Source of the DNA: Periplaneta americana | Lineage: Eukaryota > Arthropoda > Insecta > Blattodea > Blattidae | NCBI RefSeq assembly: GCF_040183065.1 | Contig: NC_091130.1 | Coordinates: 129,247,914-129,311,913, forward strand | Direction: 5' to 3' | DNA: 64,000 nucleotides | In this document: piece by piece, positions 49,056-62,176 of the stretch | How the letters are laid out: each line of letters starts with the position of its first letter | How positions within the stretch are numbered: the first letter of the stretch is position 1 | The notes under the pieces: model-generated | Seen by the model: only the letters and a program-made list of their open reading frames with translations | The model's database searches: none | Told to the model about the DNA's origin: nothing | Position numbers and translations under genes: made by a program

Positions 49056-49061
49056 CTTATA

Positions 49062-49374
49062 CAGAGTGCCCCAGATGAAAGTCATCCGAAAGTGTTGAAA
49101 AATACAATTCCTGTAGTCCTCAGCGGTTGTATGAGAAATGAATGCTTTTCCGTTCATATTGTGTTTAATGTAAAATGACACAAAACAGATTTACCGGTAA
49201 CAGACTTTAACTTAGATATCTATTTGATAATCACAACGTGTATAAAACTTTCTATAGTGTCAAAATTATATACTAAGCTGGGCTAAGATCACCAGCTGTC
49301 ACATGCACTTGAGCAGGAGGTATGAATAAAATACTTTCTGAGATTTTTTTGATACCTTTCATCTGAACACCCAG
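49062..49374. mobile_element. MITE with TA target site
   Basis: Ends CAGAGTGCCCCAGATGAAAG and CTGGGTGTTCAGATGAAAGG (complement), TA both sides. 313 bp, no coding frame. Confidence 0.6.
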
Positions 49375-49500
49375 TATATTACTCTGATTTGGATATCACA
49401 ATAAATCGCATTAACAATAAGTTTATTTTATTATAACGTATCGTATATACTATACACTTCTCAGTTTTTGTGTTGCTCGAGAGACATTTTATTAAATATA

Positions 49501-50673
49501 CAGTGAAACCTGTTCAAGACGGAAAAGACTTGGTCCTAATTTTTTTTTCCGTTGTGGACAGGTTTCCGTATTATTCAGGTGTGACATTAAAATGGAATAT
49601 TTTGTCATTCATATACATGAAAAACAAAATGGCATGCCGCAAACTGCAAGAATTACTAAATATTCCATTTAACACTCATCACATTAAATCAGCTTTCTGT
49701 CGCTCATTATGCTGATGAATCATCTTGATTAAAATCTCATTTTCTGTATAAATATTATCGTAACTCACTCATTAGTCATTAAACATTACTAAAGTTTACT
49801 AATCTCATTATATTTAATATCCAGCACTATACTCTAATACTGTATTGTACATCACTGCACATTATTAATTAATTGGACTAGGAGCCATCTATTAGAAGCG
49901 TTGAATTCTGGTTTATTTAATTTCTTTCCCAGTTCAATAGCTTGCTTTGCAGAATAGATCCAGAAATTGGCTTGTTCTTTGAAAGGTCATGAAGAACCCA
50001 CTCCCACAACAGTTCATTTTTTTTCACATAAACAGTTGCTTTCTGGTTCCTTTTATATCACCAATATTGGCCACATGTCACTCACTCATTATGATCTTTA
50101 TTTTTTAAAGTGTCACACCTGAGTTTTCCACAACTGTACTCCAGTATTATTTCACATAGACTTTGTTTCTAATTGTCCTTTGTCTCGATAACTTTTACTT
50201 CATCACTTAATGTTAATGCCAAATTTTATGCAACTTTTTTTTTACCTGGAAATCACTACACTTGCACTCTGTTTAGCTACGACAGTATACGGGTGGGAAG
50301 CATTGAAAATCTTTGAAGGGACTCGTCTGTCTAGTCAACAGGGTAATAAAATTTATGACCGACAGGCCAACACACCCTCGTACCCTCTAGAATTTTGCAA
50401 AGAAAACTTGTTTTTATCTTAGTGAACTACATATTTCGTATATTCCTTGAAATTACACAATGTTTCAAAATATAGTTACAAAATATAGTATGCCCAAAAT
50501 ATTGTTTCCGTTTTGGACAGTAGCAGACAGTTTCCGTTTCCGCGTTGGACAGTTTCCGTTTTATTCAGGAAAAATTACACATAATACATGCAAATTTCGC
50601 CGGGACCAATAAATTGTTCCGAAATAGACAGGATTCCGGATTATTCAGGTTCCGATTTGAACAGGTTTCACTG
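49501..50673 (-). mobile_element. pogo/Tigger-like deletion derivative
   Basis: Ends CAGTGAAACCTGTTCAAGAC and CAGTGAAACCTGTTCAAATC (complement), flanked by TA. Minus strand retains an N-terminal transposase piece (LSDEVKVIETK near 50190 and a CENP-B-like ISGSILQSK region near 49970). The catalytic part is gone. Confidence 0.75.
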
Positions 50674-50679
50674 TATTTT

Positions 50680-53580
50680 ATTTGTGAACTGAGTTGAGTT
50701 GAGTACTTAGGTGGTTGAATATTTTTTCTTATATAGATTCCAAGCTCATAAAATATTGAGATAAAATTTAATTGTTCATATGGATTGTTGTACAAGTTAT
50801 TCTAACATTTTTCAATTACAAGGTTAGCAACACTGATATTTTATTTACATATTGTTTATTATTTCATTGTGTTCATGAAAACTGAATTGAAATTAGATTA
50901 AACTGGTCTTACAGTCAGATTTTACTATTATTAAATAAAATGAAAAGTAGTGTATATTTTCATTCCTGCATAATTAACAAAATTGTAACTTAGCATTCAT
51001 AATTCGTTAAATATTTAAAACAGTCACGTTATGTATAATACACAATTAACAGATGTAATAGAAAATTTATGGTTCTTATTTCATCATAGAAATAAGCAGA
51101 AAGTAATTATCACATTTACAATTTACCGAAACTGAAATCAGTATGGTATAATGTTACAAACATAGTTGAAAAGTTAAAAAGAACACAAATAAAACGTGCA
51201 GAATCTACTTAATTGAGCTCGTTAAGTTAAGGATAACATGACTTCATCATATAATATGGATTTCACTGAAGTCCGAGTTAGCAATTATTGCTGAACTCAT
51301 ACAATTATTAGCAAAAGTTGTACTGATATGGTACTGTTATAGAGCATGGCATATTGTTATAATTTATTTATTACAGAAATATTTCGTTCTCACTAGTAAA
51401 ATATAACTGAGATTATGATTTCAACAAGAGAAAGTAATATGATTTTATTACTATATATCTGTATTACAAGTAACTTTCTTCTTGCTAATTCACAGTTTAC
51501 TCCTACTATTGAACTCACATGATAGGATTTATACCCTGTTTAACAGTTGTTTATATTTTAATTGAGAATATGAGACGCTATTTTTAAATGTAGTCTGAAA
51601 ATTATCTTATAGAAGATATTCAGTAGGGATTGTAAGATCTATTAAGTCAGTCAATAACAATAGCATTAACATCACAATATTTCTTTTGCAGAATTGTTCA
51701 CTCTTGAGGATTCATTGATATTAATTAAATTTATTTAATATCAATTAAAAAAATTAGTATTTCTTATTAGTACGAGTTGTCTTCCTAGTTGGGGAATGAA
51801 AAATGTTGTTGACAAAAATAAACTCTTTAAATTGTTTATAATGAGATATACCTATTAGAATGTGAGACTGACAATGTATTGTATACTATTCTTTTCCTTT
51901 CATTTGATGTTATTTCTTACATAACCTACTGACAATGTATATTCTTTTCTCTTCATTTGATATTATTTCTTACATAACCTACAGTATGTAGATTTGTGAA
52001 TATTGATGCATTTAGCATGAAGTCTCAAATTGATGAGTAGATATTTGTGTTATATCTTTTGAGCCTAGCAACCAAATAGTTCTTTTTCATAACAATTTTT
52101 AACAATGGTTTAATTTTTGTGTTTACAATATTATTACTGTATGTATAACAATAACAACAATAAATATTGTTCATTGTGAGTCTCAAAGCAGTAGTTTTAT
52201 TTAAAATAGTGTTTTTCTTAGATATAGTACAGTACATATTAGATTGTTACTGTTAAAGAAAGAGTTATAGCACAAAAGTAATCAACATTTTATTGGACAG
52301 ATCACAGTAAAACATGCAATTATAAATATATCAAATGTTGTAGAAGAAAGCATATATTTCATTTCTGTATTTTATTTTATATCTTTATATTTGGCTTTGA
52401 GATGTGGAGGACAAATGTACAGAAATAATTATAATTAGTAAAACATGGTAAGTACCAGTAGATTAATTTAAATTACAAGCATGAACAGCTCATCAAATGA
52501 GTAAAAGGTATAAGTATGGACAAATGTTGTTAATTATATTCTGAACTTTTTCTCTTTGCACTTCAAAGCTTTAAGATAATAAAATTACACTGGGCACACA
52601 TTGCAATTATATGCAAGTTCCATCGCATGCATCACCAGATTCAAACAGCTTGACAATAGGACACCTACATGCTTACTGTATATGAACTCGTTTTACTCAG
52701 AATTATCGGTACTACAACATAACAAAATATTTACTGTTCCTCGTGAAACACTGCACATTTTGAACATACTGTAATTTAATCGACTAATAGACACAGTAAA
52801 ATTTAAATTTTGTATATCTTGTTTAGGTTATATATTTCTGATCTTTTTGAGAGTTCTCATTGTAATTTTAACGAACGATGGATTGTAATAATAGACCTAT
52901 TGAAGGCATTATTTTATTCAAAAAGGAAGCTGCTTCATATTCAGTTTCTTATGTAGCTCTTCAGTGATAAATTTCGGTTTTATCAGACTAACATTCATAT
53001 ATCAGACTGGAATTTCTAATGTTATGAAAATCGAAATAACTATTTCTTTACAACATATTTATTTGTGATTTTATATAAGGGCAGAGTATTGAAAAGGAAC
53101 AGAAAAAAAATGCCTATTTTGGAACAGAATAAGATATGGAAGATGATGAAGATTTAACACATTTTGTTTGGGAAGATGCTCACACTTAATTGATTTATTT
53201 TCATGTAAATTTATATTCTAGTGTATTTTCTAACTGATATAATTTTCTCTTAGCATTTTTCCATGTCGTAAATTCTTCATTTTCCATATCATTGTATTTT
53301 ACATTAATTTTGCTGCTTTAAAACCTGTACACTTTCTTAGCTTTGTGCTTTTGATCTAAAAGTATGTGGTGGTATCTACCTGTTTTTCTTATTTCTTTTT
53401 TTACTAATATGTTTCATTACATACTTTCGTGGTCTTTGTTGAAGATTGATGCTAATTATTTTTCCTGCAAATTCCTTAGTCTCTTTCCTGTTTCTCTTCT
53501 CACTGTATTTTATATTATATGTGATGTTTATTGTCTTTTGTAATGAACCATTTCTCACTTCTTTAATTCAAGATTTTCAA
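50680..53580. other. AT-rich intron
   Basis: Only notable item is a duplicated 55-60 bp block at 51869-51981 (GACAATGTAT .. TTACATAACCTAC). Confidence 0.5.
51869..51981. repeat. Tandem duplication, about 57 bp
   Basis: GACAATGTATTGTATACTAT .. CTTACATAACCTAC appears twice in a row with minor changes. Confidence 0.85.
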
Positions 53581-53759
53581 ATATGTTGCACATTAAATAT
53601 GTAAAAGTCCAATACCGGTACTTTGCATATACAGAGCAAGTCAAATCTAAGATGCCAGCACTGCTTACATGTCTTGACAGTACAGTTTGGCAAGCACATC
53701 ACCAGCTCTCGTGAATAACATTCTTGCCATTTCACGGCACTACAGTCTAGCAAATAATC

Positions 53760-55003
53760 TTTAAAAACATAAAATTACTTAGTCACACGTTAAAAAGTGT
53801 TAGAATTTTAAAAAAAGGTACAGTATATACCTTCGACAGATAGCCCGTTTCGACGTGATGTTACGTCTTCATCAGTGTCTCCTGTATTACTGGTGATCTT
53901 GAATTCTGCGATGTGCATTTGTCGATTGTAGGGGTGGGAGTATGTTGCTCTTATGGTGGGGGCTGGTTGTTTGTGTGTTATGACGTATCATGACGTCGAA
54001 TAATGTGTGGGTATTGAACTGTAATTGTGTATTAAGTATATGTTGTGGGTATGTTATTGTATGTTTATATATTTCTAAGATGCTTAACTGTGAACTTTTT
54101 GGTGTGATGTGTAAAATTTCCATATCTCTTTCTATATTATTGTAGTCATGATTATTGTTGATAATGTGGTCTGCGTAATTTGATGTGATGTAGGGTTTGG
54201 TTATAGCTTTAATATGTTCATTATATCTTGTGTGAAAGGATCTTCCTGTCTGTCCTATGTAAAAATGTGGGCAACTATTGCATTTTAGTTTGTAAAGTCC
54301 AGTTGAATTATATTTATTTGAATGTTTAAAGTGATTATTTAGATATTTCTGTGTTGTGTTTCATTCAGAAAACTAAAATACAAGATAGCATACAAAACAA
54401 ATAACACAACACAGAAATATCTAAATAATCACTTTAAACATTCAAATAAATATAATTCAACTGGAGTTTACAAACTAAAATGCAATAGTTGCCCACATTT
54501 TTACATAGGACAGACAGGAAGATCCTTTCACACAAGATATAATGAACATATTAAAGCTATAACCAAACCCTACATCACATCAAATTATGCAGACACATTA
54601 TCAACAATAATCATGACTACAATAATATAGAAACAGATATGGAAATTTTACACATCACACCAAGAAGTTCACAGTTAAACATCTTAGAACAATACGAAAT
54701 ATATAAACATACAATAACATACCCACAATATATACTTAATACACAATTACAGTTCAATACTCGCACATTATTCGACGTCATGATACGTCATAACACACAA
54801 ACAACCAGCCCCCACCATAAGAACAACATACTCCCACCCTACAATCGACAAATGCACATCACAGAATTCAAGATCACCAGTAGTTCAAGAGACACTGATG
54901 AAGACGTAACATCACGTCGAAACGGGCCATCTGCCGAACGTATATACCTTTTTTTTTAAATTTCAACACTTTTTAATGTGTGACTAAGTAATTTTATGTT
55001 TTT
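53760..55003. mobile_element. Head-to-head Penelope-like fragments (family 4)
   Basis: Two about 600-bp arms (53760-54360 minus, 54403-55003 plus) with a 42-bp centre. The + arm encodes a GIY-YIG endonuclease region (HFYIGQTGRSF near 54500, EQYEIYKHT near 54690), typical of Penelope-like retroelements. The reverse transcriptase is absent. Both copies are broken fossils, and the close similarity of the arms suggests a fairly recent origin of the pair. Confidence 0.8.
54895..54922 (+). ncRNA. Hammerhead-like core motif (family 4)
   Basis: CTGATGA plus one base, stem GACGT/ACGTC, loop AACATC, GAAA. Mirror on minus at 53848-53875. It lies at the end of the GIY-YIG frame. Confidence 0.3.
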
Positions 55004-55488
55004 AACAAAGAAAGTGTTAACGTGAACTTTAATCAATGAAATAATCTTTTGTATAATTGTAAATTATTTACTTAAGAAAATGAAGAGAGTATCAGTAGTA
55101 ACTCAAAATTCCCTCCATTACCCTCATAAGTGGTGAACAAGTCATATAGTATTAACCTTATCTCTAGCATTACCGCTCTGAGTAAGTTTTATATTATTTG
55201 GTTGAATTAATAATACTCAACATATATTTGCACACCTTGTACCCACATTGGTATCACTTGTGAGGTTCAAATCTGTCTTCGGACATTTGACTAAATAACA
55301 AATCTATACATGAGGTCGTGAAAACCCAATGCATTACTTCCCACACAGCAATCTCACAGCTCGGTAAGAATGCTGGTAAGTTAGGTTTGCTGTAAGCTCC
55401 ACACAGTACACAGTGCGTGGGTTTTCCTTATCAGTTTTTGCATTACACTGGTGACACAATTCTGCTGACACTTTACATTATCAGTCTC

Positions 55489-55724
55489 AATTGAAGGGTT
55501 CAGAGCCATAGTGGGCCAAGCGCCATTTATTACAAGCAAGGGTTAAAGTTAAGTGAATGCCATAGTTTAATGAAGATTGAATATATCATTTAGTTTTAAT
55601 GTGTATACTTTATATTACTTGCTATATGTTTCCATTGAATTGTGGTAATAACTTCATTTTAACCCTTTTTTCTATGGTTTTTAGTAAATGGCGCTTGGCC
55701 CACTATGGTTCTGAATCCTTCAAT
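55489..55724. mobile_element. Foldback MITE, about 235 bp
   Basis: Arms AATTGAAGGGTTCAGAGCCA and its near-complement, then GTGGGCCAAGCGCCATTTA on both sides. Confidence 0.75.
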
Positions 55725-56293
55725 TAGAGTCACCTGTCTGAACATAAATTGTTTAGATACACACTGCAGCAACGCATTTTCTTCGTTGAAGCATATCTAC
55801 TGAAGAAGAAGTCGTACAAGTTGTATTTGCTTAAGTTTCGGTGTCACTTTCCAGAGACTACACGATCATTGAAATAGTGTATTGCTAAATTATTTAATAA
55901 GTTTCAATAAGGATAAAATAACATGAACAATACGCAGTATTGGTGAGTGTGAGCTCCAGCAGGTGTCTCACAACTTTAAATATCACTGCAACATGTATAT
56001 AGAACGTAATGGAGACATTTTGAGCAACTGCTCTGAAATTGAAGTAAGGTTATATCAATTTCCTTAAATAAATAATTCACTAGATACGCGAAAGATCATT
56101 TGCCACACTGCAGTGCCGTGAAATGGCAAATACTGTATGTCATCCTCAAGAACTGGAAATTAGTTTGCCAAACTATAGTGCTGAGAGACAACAGGAAAGT
56201 CAGTTCTTTAAGTTTGACTCACTCTGTGTATTTCATATTGTTAATTGAAAGTGGCACATTAAATATGCAAATGCCCAATACTTTGCTTATATA

Positions 56294-56902
56294 CTGGGTG
56301 TTCAGTTCAAAGTGTGTCATGGCTCGCTGTATGCCATCATATGGCTAGTCAAAGAACCTAGAGAATTCAATCTTCCTACATTTCCGCGGAGGTGTATTAC
56401 TTATGTGCCAGAGAAGTTGCCTAGCAAGTACAGCGTTCATTCAGAAGAGTACTTACCGATACGTACGGTAACACCAGTAGTTGTAGGAATGTGAACTGTT
56501 TCGAAACATGTACTGAGGTGAGTTTTTTTTCTTACTGTTGGGATATGTGGAGAGGATTAAAACGATTACTTACGTATTTGTTGACATTAATTTCGACGGT
56601 CAACATGGACATGGAGCATTTGATTTGTGTTTTGGAATGTTGCCGTACGCAACCGATAATAACAAATACGCTGCGTACGACTTGGCCGCGCAAAACACAG
56701 TTCGAAAGAAGTTATGGTAGCACACAGACCATACAGACCACCATCTGTTCCTACGATGTTCAAGTTACACCGTACACGTTCTCAAGTTCAGATTGAACGG
56801 CTTGATTAATAGGCAACTTCTCTGACACACAAGCTGAAACTCGCTTCAAATCGCTGACTCATCAACAGTGACGTCATGACACACTTTGAAATGAACACCC
56901 AG
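56294..56902. mobile_element. Tc1/mariner-type MITE, 609 bp
   Basis: Ends CTGGGTGTTCAGTTCAAAGT and CTGGGTGTTCATTTCAAAGT (complement) flanked by TA. The interior contains short frames only. Confidence 0.75.
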
Positions 56903-57009
56903 TAGTATACTGTTCTTACATCATTGTTTCTTTTCTCCTGCTTTCTCTGGTACAGTCTTTACTTGCTGTTTGTGATAAATTTGGAAATAACTTTTTAAAA
57001 ACAGTCCTG

Positions 57010-57340
57010 CAACATGGCGTCGTGGTGTAAGGCATCCTGCCTAGGATTCGCGGTACGGAATGAGCGGTGGTTCGAGTCCTCATCGGGGAAGAAATTTTCT
57101 CATGAAATTTCGGCCAGTGTATGGGACTTGTCCCCACCCAGCATCATGATGCACTTGGGGAGCTATGATAGGTAGCGAAATCCGGTTACGCAAACCAGCT
57201 ATATTGGCTGGGAGTCTCATCGTTCTAACCACACGATACCTCCATTCTGGTTGGATGATCGTCCACCTCTGCTTTGGCATGTGGCCATGAAGCCAGCAGC
57301 TGGCTGGCTGGTCTTGGCCCTTCATTGGCTGAAGCGCCAT
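57010..57340 (+). repeat. SINE family G copy 1
   Basis: tRNA-like head (GTCGTGGTGTAAGGCATCC, GGTTCGAGTCC) and body (GCATCATGATGCACTTGGGG, GGTTGGATGATCGTCCACC). Runs into (ATT)n. Confidence 0.75.
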
Positions 57341-57342
57341 AG

Positions 57343-57345
<3 letters not shown>

Positions 57346-57396
<51 letters not shown>
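57346..57396. repeat. (ATT)n microsatellite
   Basis: About 17 units, at the SINE tail. Confidence 0.95.
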
Positions 57397-58097
57397 TATT
57401 TTTTTTAACAGAAATAATGCTTTCAAATTCTTTTGTCGATCAAAATAATTTGCACAATTCAGAAACTGGACTGTCATTAAAAAGCAATAGTACACGAATT
57501 TTTAATTCTGCTCAAGTACAGTGGAATCCCTCATATCCGGCACCAAAATAACTGGCAGTTCCAAAACAGTGGCACTTTTGAATAGGAAAAAGAAAACCAA
57601 AAATATAATGGAAAGCCAGTAAATAAGTTACAAATTGAAATAGCAACCTACATTCTTCAATGAGGTGCCTGAAGCTATCACTGCTAGATGGCAGTATTAT
57701 TGATGTGCTCACAAGTAAAACAAAGAAACCAGGAAATGAGGCTGGAAGCAGCTATTTTTTAAAGTGGGCAAGAACCCGTGTTCCCTTCACAGATTTCTGT
57801 TATATGTTATATAGATGTGCAGTATACGTATAAATGCAGCTCTCTGTAAGGTGTTTATTGTTTCTCAGAATCGGTTGAGATAAGAGGTTAGGAGGTCTAG
57901 GCATTGCGAATAATCATGTAACGAAAAAAAGTTTACTTCCACCTGTCTTATATAATACTGAGAAAGAATATTGTTTGTAAACAGGATTTTTATTACACTC
58001 TGATTGTACCAGGCTACTTTTGTTTACATTTACGCTGCATGTGTCACTCAATCCGACACTTACTCCCAAATAATGAACTGCCACCACTAAGTGATAG

Positions 58098-58356
58098 GCC
58101 ACCGGTGTGGCTCAGTTGGTTAAGGCACTTGCCTGCCGGTCTGAAATTGCGCTTGGGCGCGGGTTCAATCCCCGCTTGGGCTGATTACCTGGTTGGGTTT
58201 TTTCCGAGGTTTTCCCCAACCGTAAGGTGAATGCCAGGTAATCTATGACGAATCCTCGGCCTCATATTGCCAAATATCATTTTACTATTACCAATCTCAT
58301 CGACGCTAAATAACCTCGTAGTTGATACAGCGTCGTTAAATAACTAACTAAAAAAA
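58098..58356 (+). repeat. SINE family F, full copy
   Basis: tRNA-like head (GTGTGGCTCAGTTGGTTAAG and GGTTCAATCCC) and tail ending GATACAGCGTCGTTAAATAA plus A-run. Flanks AAGTGATAG / AAGTGTTAG form a target duplication. Confidence 0.85.
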
Positions 58357-59525
58357 AAGTGTTAGGTCTATCCCATTTTGGCGATGCCATGTGCCACTTT
58401 TGCGTGCACAAACCACAGATTTAAAATCTACCAAGATCGCTATAACTTCATAACAGGAAGTGAAGAAGCCATTATTTTTAAAGTGCGTAATACCTGTGTT
58501 GGATCCTCAGACTTTTGTTACATGCTACATAAATGTAAATGAGTGTGATGTTATCATAAAATGACGATGTTATGTGTCGCTTTTCGATGTGCAAACCAGG
58601 GGCAAATGCTAGTCACGAAAGTTAGGCTTGCTCTTTTATTTATAGGGGAAGATGGGAGGATATAATAATTCATAATTAATAAAAATAATCAGACCCACAT
58701 AAATAATTTATTTTATAATTATGAAATCATTATGAGTCATGGATCATATTCGTTTATCAGATGTAGAAGTTCGATATAATATAACAAACATGGCCAACAA
58801 AACAGTTTATTTAGTTTTTTCAACCCTGCCAATCAATGCATATTGTTGTATTGAGCTGCGCTGAAGGAGCGCACATATTCTCTATGTCTGTCTTCTCTTG
58901 AATAGTCCTTCGGGAAAATGGATTTAATAATAAGGTTTCAATATCACACAATTCCGAACTCATTGCAATACTTCAAATTAATGTTTAATAATTAATAATA
59001 CATGCAGCAGCTAACATATGCATTCCGCTCATACAATTACATTGCACTCGCAAATCACAGCACATTCCCTCTGTCAATACTGCTCTGTGTAACATTAAAT
59101 AGTTGTTGGTGTAGCTCTCGGACCAGAGCTTCAAACTACACATAACAGAAGCATGTGCGCCTAGGACGGACTAAGGAGGAAGGCACTTGCTCGCACATCA
59201 TATTCTCGCTATTTCTACGTCTTTCCTGTAGCTCCGAGAAACGAGCAAGCGTTGCGATACTTACGGTGTGCAACCTGCGGATGGTAGTACGCGTATACAG
59301 TATACCAAAAATCAAAAGAAATTTTAATGTACGTAATCCCATTTTGAGAAACACACATTCTACGAAAATATTGGGCTTGCGCAGCAAGCATAGCATGCCC
59401 GGAGAAATCGCCCCTGGTGCAAACAGTTGTTACATGAGTAATACGTACATACTTGCCCACTCTACAAATAGTGGAACATCTAATTTACTGCCACAGTCCA
59501 TAAAGTTTCCGAGATAGTTAATGGT

Positions 59526-59787
59526 CTATACTTCGTCCCATAATGTCTGACGGGAGAAGTAAACATTGCTGACAGAGGAGGAGAGAAGTAAAATTGCTAT
59601 TAAACCAATGGCAGAGGTCTCATTCCAATGGTTATCTTGAAGTTGGATGAGAGTAGAACACTTCAGACTGACCAACTTCAAGACAAGTGTGGAATGAGAC
59701 CTCTGCCATTGGTTGAATAGCAATTATATTTCTTTCCTCCTTTGCCGGCAATATTTACATTTCCTATCAGACATGAAATGAAGTATA
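59526..59787. mobile_element. Foldback MITE
   Basis: Arms of about 115 bp (ATGTCTGACGGGAGAAGTAA / complement; CCAATGGCAGAGGTCTCATT / complement) around a short centre at 59645-59675. Confidence 0.75.
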
Positions 59788-60017
59788 AGTAGGTTTGGAA
59801 ACAGCAATTACAAGATGGCGGACCTCTGCACGAGTGTACCAGTGTTTTCAAATAACCAATTAACTGGCAAAATCGATTATCTGGCACTGGCTTGGTTCCT
59901 TAGTTACCAGATACGAGGAATTCTACTGTATTTTCATGCATTCACATGTAGATGGGAGATTGAAAATGTAGGACATTGTAAAGTATTATTTTGCTGTAGT
60001 GCAGAGAACGAAGTCTC

Positions 60018-60600
60018 GCACCGTGGTGTCATGGTCTAAGGCATCCTGCCTAGAACTCGCCTTACGGAATGCGTGCTAGTTCGAATCCCCATGGGAGAAG
60101 AAATTTTCTCACGAAATTTCGGCCAGTGTATGGGATCAGTGCCCACCCAGCATCGTGATGCACTTGGGGAGCTACAATAGGTAGCGAAAATCCGGTTTCA
60201 CAAACCAGCTATAACGGCTGGGGGGATCATCATGCTAATCACACAATACCTCCATTCTGGTTGGATGATCGTCCACCTCTGCTTCGGCATATGGACGTGA
60301 GGCCAGCAGTTGGCTGGTCGGTCTTGGCCCTTCATGGGCTGATTGGCGAGTTGGTATAGCGCTGGCCTTCTATGCCCAAGGTTGCGGGTTCGATCCCGTG
60401 CCATGTCGATGGCATTTAAGTGTGCTTAAATGCTACAGGCTCATGTCAGCAGATTTACTGGCATGTAAAAGAACTCTGCGGGATAAAATTCCGGCACATC
60501 CGGTGATGCTGATATAACCTCAGCAGTTGCGAGCGTCGTTAAATAAAACATAACATTTAACATTTCATGGGCTATAGCGCAATGGATTTTACAGAGAACG
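60018..60600 (+). repeat. SINE family G copy 2, split by another SINE
   Basis: Head GTGGTGTCATGGTCTAAGGC and body as in the 57010 copy to 60340, then resuming at 60574 (ATAGCGCAATGG). Confidence 0.75.
60341..60563 (+). repeat. SINE family H nested in SINE G
   Basis: tRNA-like head GGCGAGTTGGTATAGCGC and GGTTCGATCCC; tail GTCGTTAAATAAAACATAAC. Exact duplication TTCATGGGCT at 60331-60340 and 60564-60573. Confidence 0.9.
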
Positions 60601-61274
60601 AAGATTAACTGGGTAACTTCGTGAATATTTTTAATGCATTATACAAACTTATATACTGTGGTAATTATGAAGTAATTTCCTGAATTTTGCATATCTCTTC
60701 GTCTTCATCTTTGTGAGATTATTAATTTAACTTCATTTTCGTCTTCTCCTTCACTTAGAGATTCAGGCAGACTTGCCTTATCTTATTTCATAGGTTTCTC
60801 CAATGCTTTAATTAACTTAATAGATTTCTCTGTGCTTATGAAATGTATTCCAGGATAGAGGATATCACCAGGAGGGATTGAGAACCAGCTCTTGAAACTG
60901 AAGTTAACTTCGCTATTTTTATATTACAGATGTTGGTACAATGAAATCGTTGGAGCAGTAGTGCTCAGAACTAACTCCAGTTCCATTGTATATACATTTG
61001 TCTGTGAAATATATTATTGATCTTGTTGAAGTATCGTATTGTGTAATTTAGATACGATATTTATAAATATGCACAGATACCAATACCGATTAATTATGTA
61101 GGCTATTGAACTGTAGTAGCTTACAACTGAAACCTAAAAACTAATGTTCGATATTTGAAAATTTCAAATAGATTATTAGTACTACGAGTATTTTTGTTGT
61201 AACTAATTTTATAAAAGTTTATTATGTAGTTATGAAAATATCAGATGTTAAGTATTACCTGTACATTAAGAATA
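60601..61274. other. Intron, no recognised feature
   Basis: AT-rich, nothing seen. Confidence 0.5.
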
Positions 61275-61285
61275 CAAATTAATTA

Positions 61286-62176
61286 CTTACTTACTTACTG
61301 GCTTTTAAGGAACCCAGAGGTTCATTGCCGCCCTCACATAAGCCCGCCATCGGTCCCTATCCTGAGCAAAATTAATCCATTCTCTATCATCATATCCCAC
61401 CTCCCTCAAATCCATTTTAATATTGTCTTCCCATCTACGTCTCGGCCTCCCTAAAGGTCTTTTTCCCTCCGGCCTCCCAACTAACACTCTATATGCATTT
61501 CTGGATTCGCCCATACGTGCTACATGCCCTGCCCATCTCAAACGTCTGGATTTAATGTTCCTAATTATGTCAGGTGAAGAATACAATGCGTGCAGTTCTG
61601 TGTTGTGTAACATTCTCCATTCTCCTGTAACTTCATCCCTCTTAGCCCCAAATATTTTCCTAAGCACCTTATTCTCAAACACCCTTAATCTCTCTTCCTT
61701 TCTCAAAGTGAGAGTCAAAGTTTCACAACCATAAAGAACAACCGGTAATATAACTGTTTCATAAATTCTAACTTTCAGATTTTTCGACAGCAGACTGGAT
61801 GATAAAAGTTTCTCAACCGATCAATAACAGGCATTTCCCATATTTATTCTGTGTTTAATTTCCTCCCAAGTATCATTTATATTTGTTACTGTTGCTCCCA
61901 GATATTTGAACTTCTCCACATCTTCGAAAGATAAATTTCCAATTTTTATATTTCCATATCGTACAATATTCTGGTCACGAGACATAATCATATACTTTGT
62001 CTTTTCGGGATTTACTTCCAAACCTATCTCTTTACTTGCTTCCAGTAAAATTCCCGTGTTTTCCCTAATCGTTTGTGGATTTTCTCCTAACATATTCACG
62101 TCATCTGCATAGACAAGCAGCTGATGTAACCCGTTCAATTCCAAACCCTCTCTGTTATCCTGGACTTTCCTAATGG
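61286..62176 (-). mobile_element. 5'-truncated LINE with intact target duplication
   Basis: Flanked by CAAATTAATTA at 61275-61285 and 62177-62187. Minus strand: RT palm with catalytic YADD ([16 protein letters not shown], 62125-62080) and the [10 protein letters not shown] block, then the C-terminal tail (RRLRWAGHVARMGESRNAY). A frame change separates the two pieces (62144-61821 and 61718-61305). (TAAG)n tail. Confidence 0.9.

Larger units (their letters stand above)
53586..56290. mobile_element. Large foldback element enclosing a Penelope palindrome
   Basis: Sequence at 53636-53758 (TTTGGCAAGCAC, TTGCCATTTCACGGCACT) recurs inverted at 56092-56225. CACATTAAATATG(T/C)AAA also occurs at 53588 and 56255, in direct orientation. 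The two arms bracket about 2.4 kb including the Penelope-like pair and an inner MITE. Confidence 0.45.
57519..59928. mobile_element. Large Tigger-like element, non-coding remains
   Basis: Ends CAGTGGAATCCCTCATATCC and CAGTAGAATTCCTCGTATCT (complement), TA both sides, 2.4 kb including nested repeats (58098-58356 SINE, 59526-59787 foldback). Degenerate direct repeats at 57745-57835 and 58465-58545. No transposase frame recognised; it may be two elements sharing similar ends. Confidence 0.45.
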
